NCBI GenBank assembly: GCA_017998495.1
Contig: JAGOCY010000140.1
Location: 1 to 5,315 of the forward strand
From: Corallincola sp.
Lineage (GTDB): Bacteria > Pseudomonadota > Gammaproteobacteria > Enterobacterales > Neiellaceae
Direction of reading: 5' to 3'
DNA: 5,315 bases
In this document: positions 1 to 5,315 of the stretch, piece by piece
How positions within the stretch are numbered: position 1 is the first letter of the stretch
How the letters are laid out: the number at the start of each line of letters is the position of its first letter
Translations under genes and position numbers: made by a program
Notes under the pieces: model-generated
The model's database searches: none
Told to the model about the DNA's origin: nothing
What the model saw: only the letters and a program-made list of their open reading frames with translations

Positions 1-2253
1 GCCATGGACAGTCAGCTGACCGAGCCCTACCTGGCCGTGCCCTTGGCCAGCCTGCAGTTGGCCGCTGCGGTTGACCAGCCGCTGACCACAGTGGTGGTGG
101 GTCACAGGCGTGATACCGCGCTGCTACTGGCGGCCCTGGCCAGCACTGAGGTGCGTACCGTTGCCAGCGATGAGGAGGCGTTGGCGCTGGTTGCCGCGGG
201 CAGCCACCGCTGGCTGGGCGGACGTTACCGGCTGCTGGCATTGCAGGAGCAGTGGCCGCCGACCGCCGAACTGAGGGAGCTGGATGACAATGCTGGCATC
301 TATCGCCACTTTGGCGTCAGTGAGGGCCAGCTGGCGCTGTGGTCACTGCTCAATAACGGCCTGCGCACCCTGGATGAAGACTACCGGCGCACGCTGCTGG
401 CGTCGGCTATCGCCCCTTTTACCCTGCCATCACCCTGGTACAGCTGGCTCAGCAACAACCCGCTGCAAACGCTGACGGCTGCCCTGGTGGTGGTGGTGCT
501 GGCCGGCTGGGGGGTGGCCAGCCGCCTGGCGCTCAATCGCCAGCGCCGGGTGCAGGCGCTGCTGCGTAGCGCCGTCGCCAATGCGGATGAGGCTCGCCGT
601 CAGGCTGAGACCGCAGGCAATGCCAAGGTGGCCTTTCTGGCGCGCATGAGCCATGAGATCCGCACGCCGCTCAACGGCGTGTTGGGGATGGCTGAGGCGC
701 TGCAGCATTCAGCACTGGACCCTGGCCAGCGTGAGCGCCTGGGGGTGTTGCAGCAGTCGGCTCGGGCGCTGCTGGCGATCCTCAATGACATTCTCGATTT
801 TGCCAAACTCGACGCCCAGCAGATGCGGCTTGAGGCCCAGTCAATCGACTTGCGGGTGCTGCTGGAACGGGTGGAGGCCACCTTCCGCTTTGCCGCCGAC
901 AGCAAAAACCTGTTGCTGGTGGTCCAGTTTGATGAGCGATTGCACCCGGCTTACCTCGGTGATCCGGTGCGTCTGCAGCAGATCGCTAACAACCTGACGG
1001 CCAACGCGGTCAAATTTACCCAGGAGGGGTGGGTTGAGATCTCGCTGGTGGTGGTGCGCAATCTGGGCCAGCGTGACCTGCTGGAGCTGCAGGTGTCGGA
1101 TACCGGGCCCGGTATCGATGAGGCGCAGCAGAGCAAACTCTTCTCACCGTTCTTTCAGGTTGAAAGCTACACCACCCGCAAGGCGGGGGGCACCGGCCTG
1201 GGGCTGGCGATCTGCCGGGAGATTGCCAACGCCATGGGAGCCGAGCTTAAGGTCAGTTCCAGCCCCGGCCAGGGCAGTGTGTTCAGCCTACGCTTTTGGG
1301 CCGAGCGCAGTGAACTGCCTGCAGTCAATCGCGAGCAGGTGGAGCCGGAGCCGTTAGCCATCGATGGCCGCCAGCTGCGGGTGCTAGTGGCCGAAGATAA
1401 CGCCGTCAACCTGCAGGTGCTCAAGGGCCAGCTGGAGCGGCTGGGGATCACGCCTGATGTGGCCCGTAATGGCCTCGACGCCTACCTGCTGTGCGCTGAG
1501 CGCCAGTACCAGTTAGTGCTGAGCGATTGTCATATGCCGGAGATGGACGGCTTTGAACTGGCCAGCCGCCTCAAGGCCAAAGGCGCCAGCTGCCCGATTC
1601 TGGTAGCGGTCACGGCCGATGCGGTGGGAGATGCCCTGCAGCGCTGCTATGACGCCGGGTTCGATGCCTATCTGGCCAAACCTGTGGCGTTTGAGCACCT
1701 GAGCACCAAACTCGCTGAACTGATCGCCCGCTTCCCGGCGCGTTTTGGCCCAGATTGGCAGCCAGACAGCACAGCCCTGGCCTCCCTGGCGGCGGCCGAG
1801 CTGGCCGAGCATGTGCCCGCTGTCGCGGCGCTCCGCCAGCGCTCCGCCATCGAGCATTCAGCGAGTGAGCCGGCCGCGCCACAGCCAGCGGTGGCTGAAG
1901 AGGTACCGCCACTGCTGGATCTGGTCTCGGCGTTGGCAATGGTGGGCGACGACCCGGGCTTGTTGACTCAGGTGCTGGACAGCTATCTGGCTGACAGCCC
2001 CGAGGATCTGGCCGAACTCCAGGCGGCGGCCGACAGTGGCCACTGGTCGCAGCTGCGCGAGATGGCCCACAAGTTCAAAGGCTCTGCCCGCTACTTTGGG
2101 GCGGCGGCGGTGGCACGCCAGTGTGAGCAACTGGAACAGGCGGCGCGTAGCTGCGATCCGGCCCAGGTTGCGGCGCTGGTGCCTCCGCTATTGCAACAGC
2201 TGGCGCTGGTTGAACGGGAGGTACGGGCATGGCTCACCGTCAACCGCTGCTAG
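1..2253 (+). CDS. BvgS/EvgS-type hybrid sensor histidine kinase (SBP_bac_3 end - TM - HisKA - HATPase - REC - HPt), 5' partial
   Basis: Inner-membrane tripartite sensor kinase that should autophosphorylate on ligand sensing and relay phosphate His-Asp-His to a separate response regulator. The frame is open to the left edge and the protein begins inside a domain, so the ATG at position 4 is almost certainly internal. Numbering from that ATG: residues 1-140 look like the second lobe and end of a family 3 solute-binding (Venus flytrap) domain, with the typical EALALVAAG stretch near 58-66; a membrane helix spans about 157-176 and a short coiled linker 178-210. HisKA carries H217 in MSHEIRTPLNG. 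HATPase has an N box (N330, N334), G1 DTGPGI (366-371), F box LFSPFF (379-384) and G2 GGTGLGL (395-401). The receiver (about 457-575) has E464/D465, phospho-acceptor D508, T537 and K559. HPt (about 637-735) has H689 in AHKFKGSA. No key residue is missing. The ligand and cognate regulator are not visible; the regulator is inferred to lie upstream or elsewhere. Confidence 0.95.
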   Translation, partial: AMDSQLTEPYLAVPLASLQLAAAVDQPLTTVVVGHRRDTALLLAALASTEVRTVASDEEALALVAAGSHRWLGGRYRLLALQEQWPPTAELRELDDNAGIYRHFGVSEGQLALWSLLNNGLRTLDEDYRRTLLASAIAPFTLPSPWYSWLSNNPLQTLTAALVVVVLAGWGVASRLALNRQRRVQALLRSAVANADEARRQAETAGNAKVAFLARMSHEIRTPLNGVLGMAEALQHSALDPGQRERLGVLQQSARALLAILNDILDFAKLDAQQMRLEAQSIDLRVLLERVEATFRFAADSKNLLLVVQFDERLHPAYLGDPVRLQQIANNLTANAVKFTQEGWVEISLVVVRNLGQRDLLELQVSDTGPGIDEAQQSKLFSPFFQVESYTTRKAGGTGLGLAICREIANAMGAELKVSSSPGQGSVFSLRFWAERSELPAVNREQVEPEPLAIDGRQLRVLVAEDNAVNLQVLKGQLERLGITPDVARNGLDAYLLCAERQYQLVLSDCHMPEMDGFELASRLKAKGASCPILVAVTADAVGDALQRCYDAGFDAYLAKPVAFEHLSTKLAELIARFPARFGPDWQPDSTALASLAAAELAEHVPAVAALRQRSAIEHSASEPAAPQPAVAEEVPPLLDLVSALAMVGDDPGLLTQVLDSYLADSPEDLAELQAAADSGHWSQLREMAHKFKGSARYFGAAAVARQCEQLEQAARSCDPAQVAALVPPLLQQLALVEREVRAWLTVNRC
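1099..1116. repeat. Perfect 18-bp palindrome encoding the kinase G1 box
   Basis: GATACCGGGCCCGGTATC equals its own reverse complement. It exactly covers the six codons of the ATP-binding G1 motif DTGPGI (residues 366-371). The motif permits this because GAT/ATC, ACC/GGT and GGG/CCC are complementary codon pairs. It is most likely a by-product of codon choice rather than a regulatory site. Confidence 0.9.
2216..2222 (+). promoter_or_regulatory. Ribosome binding site of the PAS sensor gene, inside the kinase gene
   Basis: GGGAGGT lies 6 nt before the ATG at 2229 and is a close match to the Shine-Dalgarno consensus. It sits within the last codons of the kinase gene. It fixes the start of the downstream gene and, with the 25-bp overlap, points to translational coupling. 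Confidence 0.8.
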
Positions 2254-3704
2254 TGTTGCTGCGCCGTTGGCGCTGGCGTCAACGCACCCTGCACTGGCGC
2301 TGGCAACAGCGCATGCTGGTGGCTCTGCTCTTGGCCCTAACGCTACTGGTTGCTGGCGGTCAGCTGTTGATCGGCGCGGCCGTCGAGGAGGAGGAGGAGG
2401 AATTTATCGCTGCGGTCAGCGGTCCGATGCTCGGCGCGCTGGATCACGCGGCGGAGCGTTTGCAATTGCGAGGCGAGCGCTGGCTGGAGTGGCATCTGAG
2501 CCACGACTGGCACCATCCGCAGCAGCTCGATCCCAATCAACTAGGCGCCATGGGCGTCGATCATCTGTGGCTATGGCAGGGCCAGCAGCTGGTGGCTCAG
2601 GTGGGTGACAACGGGGCACAGGCCTGTCATCTGCCGCTACTGGAACAGCTGCGCGCCGCTGGTGAGCCGATGGCCGATGCCAGGCGCGGGGTTATGGCCT
2701 GTGGCGGGCGTTGGTGGCTGTTTGTGATGCTGGCGTTTAGCGATGATCTGGGCCAGCCCTGGCAGGCCGCCGTGAGCCGGCCGCTGGCTGGCAGCCAGTT
2801 GCTGAAGAGCGGCGAGGGCGCCTTGACCGAGCTGGCCATGCTGGCACCGGCCCGCATGGTGGCCAGTGGCTTGATTGTGGCCAGCGATGAACTGGCCGGT
2901 TATGGCGCGCTGGCGGTGGAGCGCCTGGGTGAGCGACTACGCATCCGGGTAACGCCGACCTTGCTGGGTGATGCGCGGCAGCGGCTGGCGGCCGCTGGCG
3001 AGGGGGCACTGGTGATACAGGCTGAGGTGGCGCGCGATCATGCCGGGCGGATGATGAGCCTTGGTTATCGCCTGTTACTGCTGGCCTGCTTGGTCCTGGT
3101 GGCCTTGATGCTGACCATTCACTGGATCAGCGGGCGTCAGCTGCTGCTGCCGTTGTTACAGTTCAGCCGCCAGTTGCGGCGGTTGAGCTACTCGCCACAG
3201 GTGATGGCCAGTTTGGCCCCGCTGCTGCAACGGCTGTTGCGCCGCTCTTTTAACCGGCTGACTGCAATGGCTGAGCAGCAACGCTTTTCTGCCCAGGTGG
3301 TGGAGGCGATCCGCGACCTGATCCTGATCACCGACGGTGATGGTGGTGTGCGTCATCTTAATCCTGCAGCCTGTGATTTCCTGGGACTGGGTGCCCAAGG
3401 CGAAGCATCAGTGGTGGGGATTGCCGTCGACCTGTTATTGCTGGTGGAAGGCGGCTGCACCACCTCGTTAAGCCATCAGATCGCACGAGCGCTGGCCGCA
3501 GGCCGTACCCTCAGCTGCGAGGTGCTGTTGCGGGCGCGCAGTGCGCCCGAACAGCAGGTCAGCGGGCGGATGGTGATCTACCCGATGACGGCGGTGCGCA
3601 GCGGCAGCGGTGCGGTGGTACTGATCTCCCTGTCCGACACCGTCTGCCTGCTCGATCCGCTGGCCGAAGCTAATCCAGCTGGCGTCGCTGCCACAGGTAG
3701 GTAA
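2229..3704 (+). CDS. Two-TM membrane sensor with CHASE4-like periplasmic region and a PAS domain, no output domain
   Basis: A 491-residue inner-membrane sensory protein of unassigned function. The ATG at 2229 is chosen for its strong Shine-Dalgarno and its overlap with the kinase gene. A short Arg/Trp-rich cytoplasmic tail (1-28) precedes TM1 (about 29-50). The periplasmic part (about 51-280) resembles CHASE4 in layout: a helix with RWLEWHLSHDW, then GAMGVDHLWLWQGQQLV, then a strand region leading to SRPLAGSQLL. C133 and C158 could form a disulfide. TM2 is about 281-299, followed by a HAMP-like or helical linker (300-350). A PAS domain occupies about 351-470 (QVVEAIRDLILITDGDG, then LNPAACDFLG, ending in VVLISLSD). 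Only about 20 residues follow before TAA, and no kinase, GGDEF, EAL or methyl-accepting region is present. CHASE4-HAMP-PAS proteins usually end in GGDEF and/or EAL, so this may be a 3'-truncated diguanylate cyclase/phosphodiesterase. Alternatively it is a real accessory sensor working with the coupled kinase. The CHASE4 call is by eye and moderate; the PAS call is firmer. Confidence 0.85.
   Translation: MAHRQPLLVLLRRWRWRQRTLHWRWQQRMLVALLLALTLLVAGGQLLIGAAVEEEEEEFIAAVSGPMLGALDHAAERLQLRGERWLEWHLSHDWHHPQQLDPNQLGAMGVDHLWLWQGQQLVAQVGDNGAQACHLPLLEQLRAAGEPMADARRGVMACGGRWWLFVMLAFSDDLGQPWQAAVSRPLAGSQLLKSGEGALTELAMLAPARMVASGLIVASDELAGYGALAVERLGERLRIRVTPTLLGDARQRLAAAGEGALVIQAEVARDHAGRMMSLGYRLLLLACLVLVALMLTIHWISGRQLLLPLLQFSRQLRRLSYSPQVMASLAPLLQRLLRRSFNRLTAMAEQQRFSAQVVEAIRDLILITDGDGGVRHLNPAACDFLGLGAQGEASVVGIAVDLLLLVEGGCTTSLSHQIARALAAGRTLSCEVLLRARSAPEQQVSGRMVIYPMTAVRSGSGAVVLISLSDTVCLLDPLAEANPAGVAATGR
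2265..2312 (+). repeat. Imperfect 27-bp-spaced duplication encoding two Trp-Arg-Trp motifs
   Basis: Codons 13-19 (RWRWRQR, 2265-2285) and 22-28 (HWRWQQR, 2292-2312) of the PAS sensor match at 16 of 21 bases, sharing TGGCGCTGGC at 2268 and 2295. The result is a positively charged, Trp-rich segment immediately before TM1. That placement suits a cytoplasmic membrane-interface anchor under the positive-inside rule. Confidence 0.6.
2385..2402 (+). repeat. (GAG)5-GAA trinucleotide run encoding six glutamates
   Basis: Five GAG codons and one GAA encode E53-E58, directly after TM1 of the PAS sensor, at the predicted start of its periplasmic region. Slippage in units of three would change the number of glutamates without breaking the frame. 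The run also resembles Shine-Dalgarno sequence, but the next in-frame ATG (2427) is about 24 nt further on, too far for efficient initiation. Confidence 0.85.
3670..3704. other. Tail-to-tail overlap of the PAS sensor and cusA reading frames
   Basis: The cusA stop (TAG on the minus strand, 3672-3670) lies upstream of the PAS sensor stop (TAA, 3702-3704), so the two genes share 35 bp on opposite strands. The last 11 residues of the sensor are encoded antisense to the cusA C-terminus. I see no GC-rich hairpin followed by a T-run on either strand around the overlap, so the two transcripts probably extend into each other or end by another mechanism. Confidence 0.9.
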
Positions 3705-5315
3705 GCAGCGGCAGCAGCAGCATCGACAGCAGCGGTGCACTGATCATGCCGCCGAGCATGGGCGCGGCTATGCGCTGCATCACCTCGTTACCGGTGCCGG
3801 CACCCCACATGATGGGGGCCAACCCCACCAGCAGGGTCAGCACTGTCATTGCCTTGGGCCTGACCCGCAGCACTGCCCCCTGTTCGATGGCGGCGCGCAG
3901 TGCGGCGCGGTCGGTGAGTCGGCCTTCGGCCCGGGCATCGTCGATGGCATGGTTGATGTACAGCTGCATCACCACTCCAAATTCGGCCGCCACCCCGGCC
4001 AGTGCGATCAACCCCACCGCCACCGCCGCCGACAGGTGAAAGCCCAGATGCCACAGATACCAGAGGCTGCCAGAGAGGGCCAAAGGCACACACAGCAGTA
4101 ACAGCAGTGCCTGGCCGATGCTGCCAAAGGTGAAGTAGAGCAGTACCGCGATGAGGGCGATGGTCAGGGGCACCAGCGTGATCAGGCTGCTCTTGAGGCG
4201 CTCGATATATTCAAACTGGCCGGCCCACTGCCAGCTGTAACCGGCGGGCAGCTGTAACTCGGCGGTGAGCAGTGCATCAGCCGCGCGGATGTAATCGCCA
4301 ATGGCGCCGCCGCTGATATCGACAAACACCCAGCCGATGGGTACGGCGTTCTCGCTGCGGATCATGTCGGCACTGCTATTGAGGCGGATCTCGGCCAGCT
4401 GGCCGAGATTGATGTAGCCGCCATCACCGGTGGTGATCGGCAGCTGGGCCAGCGCCTCGGGGCTGTCGCGCCAGTGCCGTTCATAGCGCAGGGTCACCGG
4501 GTAACGGGCGTTGCCATCGATAACGGTGGCGATGCTGCCCCCGCCAATGGCGTACATCACCGCCTCGTTGAAGGCGCTGGGGGTCAGACCGAAGCGGGCC
4601 ACCTGCTGCCAGTCGGGGCGGATGTCGAGGTAACGGCCGCTGGCGGCGCGCTCGGCAATCACGCTGCGGGTGGTGGGCAAGCGGGCCAGTAGCCCTTCGA
4701 TCTGACTGCCGATGCGTTCGATCTCACCCAGATCGGGGCCACTGATGCGCACCCCCACCGGGGTTTTGACACCGGTGGAGAGCATGTCGATGCGGGTCTT
4801 GATCGGCTGCACCCAGGCATTGGTCAACCCCGGGATCTGCACCCGTTCATCCAGCTCGCGGATGATGTCGTCCAGGTCAATGCCCGCTCGCCACTGCTCG
4901 CGTGGTTTTAAGGTGATGGTAGTTTCGAGCATGGTCAGCGGTGCCGGATCTGTGGCGCTGTCGGCGCGCCCCGCTTTGCCGAACACCCGTTCGACCTCAG
5001 GCACGGTTTTGATCAGGCGATCGGTCAGCTGCAGCAGCTCACTGGCCTTTTGTGGCGACAGGCCGGGCAGGGTGGTGGGCATATAGAGCAGGTCGCCCTC
5101 TTCCAACTCCGGCATAAATTCGCTGCCGAGCTTGGAGAGCGGATAAAGGGCGGTCAGGGCCAGCAGTACCAGCAGCAGCACGGCAACTTTGGGCCAGTTC
5201 ATGGCGATGCGTAGCAGCGGCCGATAGAGGGCGATCAGCAGGCGGGTCAGCGGGTTTTTCTGCTCACTGGGGATGCGACCGCGTACCAGATAGCCAATGA
5301 GCACTGGAACGAGGG
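3670..5315 (-). CDS. cusA: CusA-like Cu(I)/Ag(I) efflux RND transporter (HME type), C-terminal half, 5' partial
   Basis: Inner-membrane, proton-driven RND pump that exports monovalent copper/silver through a CusB-like adaptor and a CusC-like outer-membrane channel. About 548 of roughly 1,045 residues are present. The frame runs off the right edge, and the apparent GTG start at 5304 is internal: upstream codons read LVP, as in CusA. Numbered from that GTG, similarity to E. coli CusA (from memory) is strong throughout, e.g. EEGDLLYMPTTLPG and RIDMLSTGVKTPVG. The three-methionine metal site is intact: M75, M125 and M174 correspond to E. coli M573, M623 and M672, with E127 and R171 alongside. TM7 is about 38-56, and the periplasmic porter/docking region runs to about 370. 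TM8-TM12 follow, with E441 (E939) in AGVAAEFGVV and K484 (K984) in RPKAMTV for proton transfer. M509 matches relay M1009, but relay positions M501 and M755 are I3 and S257. The C-terminus is only about three residues shorter than E. coli CusA. No cusF-like gene follows; partner genes are presumably beyond the right edge. Confidence 0.95.
   Translation of the reverse strand, partial: LVPVLIGYLVRGRIPSEQKNPLTRLLIALYRPLLRIAMNWPKVAVLLLVLLALTALYPLSKLGSEFMPELEEGDLLYMPTTLPGLSPQKASELLQLTDRLIKTVPEVERVFGKAGRADSATDPAPLTMLETTITLKPREQWRAGIDLDDIIRELDERVQIPGLTNAWVQPIKTRIDMLSTGVKTPVGVRISGPDLGEIERIGSQIEGLLARLPTTRSVIAERAASGRYLDIRPDWQQVARFGLTPSAFNEAVMYAIGGGSIATVIDGNARYPVTLRYERHWRDSPEALAQLPITTGDGGYINLGQLAEIRLNSSADMIRSENAVPIGWVFVDISGGAIGDYIRAADALLTAELQLPAGYSWQWAGQFEYIERLKSSLITLVPLTIALIAVLLYFTFGSIGQALLLLLCVPLALSGSLWYLWHLGFHLSAAVAVGLIALAGVAAEFGVVMQLYINHAIDDARAEGRLTDRAALRAAIEQGAVLRVRPKAMTVLTLLVGLAPIMWGAGTGNEVMQRIAAPMLGGMISAPLLSMLLLPLLTYLWQRRQLD
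4388..4409. repeat. Perfect 22-bp palindrome inside cusA
   Basis: The half-site ATCTCGGCCAG (4388-4398) is followed directly by its exact reverse complement (4399-4409), with no spacer or mismatch. On the minus strand it spans codons for N299 to I306 (NLGQLAEI) of the pump fragment. It could form a cruciform, or a hairpin in RNA, or be a symmetric protein-binding site, but it lies deep inside a coding region and no function can be assigned. Confidence 0.9.

Noticed and set aside
4..6. ATG at position 4 as the true start of the kinase gene
   Set aside because: The frame is open to the left edge and the protein starts in the middle of a solute-binding domain, with no signal peptide or first TM. 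The gene is cut by the window edge.
2385..2429. Internal translation start in the PAS sensor using the GAGGAGG run
   Set aside because: The nearest in-frame ATG (2427) is about 24 nt from the purine run, too far, and initiation there would remove TM1.
2036..2608. 190-codon open frame on the plus strand spanning the kinase/sensor overlap
   Set aside because: It is an out-of-frame shadow of two well-supported genes, with low-complexity Arg/Ala/Gly-rich translation typical of GC-rich DNA and no recognisable domain.
3690..3740. GCAGCAGCAG-rich stretch as a repeat or attachment site
   Set aside because: It is explained by runs of leucine codons (CTG) in the last membrane helix of CusA on the minus strand.
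4232..4258. 10-bp direct repeat CAGCTGTAAC at 4232 and 4249
   Set aside because: It falls within conserved pump coding sequence and is short enough to arise from repeated Leu/Gln/Tyr codon choice.
4755..4778. 7-bp inverted repeat (CCACCGG/CCGGTGG) with a 10-nt loop as a terminator
   Set aside because: It is short, lies within conserved cusA codons and has no T-run after it on either strand.
4712..5086. 124-codon open frame on the plus strand, antisense to cusA
   Set aside because: Its Ser/Arg-rich translation has no domain, and the opposite strand carries strongly conserved CusA sequence.
5302..5304. GTG as the true start of cusA
   Set aside because: The frame continues to the window edge, and the preceding codons (LVP) match the internal CusA sequence around residue 498 of the E. 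coli protein.

Overview
The window looks like chromosomal DNA of a GC-rich Gram-negative bacterium, most likely a gammaproteobacterium. The evidence is a BvgS/EvgS-type hybrid kinase, an HME-type RND pump of the CusA class (which needs an outer membrane), and strong GC codon bias in all genes. An Aeromonas-like source would fit, but that is a guess from composition and gene style only. Coding density is essentially complete. There is no intergenic stretch, RNA gene, CRISPR array, insertion sequence or recognisable rho-independent terminator.

Three genes are present. (1) 1..2253 (+) is the 3' part of a hybrid sensor histidine kinase: the end of a periplasmic solute-binding (Venus flytrap) domain, one membrane helix, HisKA, HATPase, receiver and HPt, with all phosphorelay residues intact. 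(2) 2229..3704 (+) overlaps the kinase by 25 bp behind a strong Shine-Dalgarno. It encodes a two-TM membrane sensor with a CHASE4-like periplasmic region and one cytoplasmic PAS domain, and it stops just after PAS with no output domain. (3) 3670..5315 (-) is the C-terminal half of a CusA-like Cu(I)/Ag(I) RND efflux pump. It runs convergently toward gene 2 and overlaps its 3' end by 35 bp.

Genes 1 and 2 form a translationally coupled sensory pair. The kinase should pass phosphate His-Asp-His to an unseen response regulator, probably encoded upstream. Gene 2 resembles the sensory half of a CHASE4-HAMP-PAS-GGDEF type protein that lost its catalytic end, or an accessory sensor that never had one. 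The pump belongs to a separate unit transcribed from beyond the right edge, presumably with cusB/cusC-type partners there. Its C-terminus is close to the expected length, so if the tail-to-tail junction is a rearrangement scar, gene 2 is the damaged partner.

The main points for a second look are the output-less sensor at the convergent junction, the pump's partly replaced methionine relay, and a perfect 22-bp palindrome inside the pump gene.
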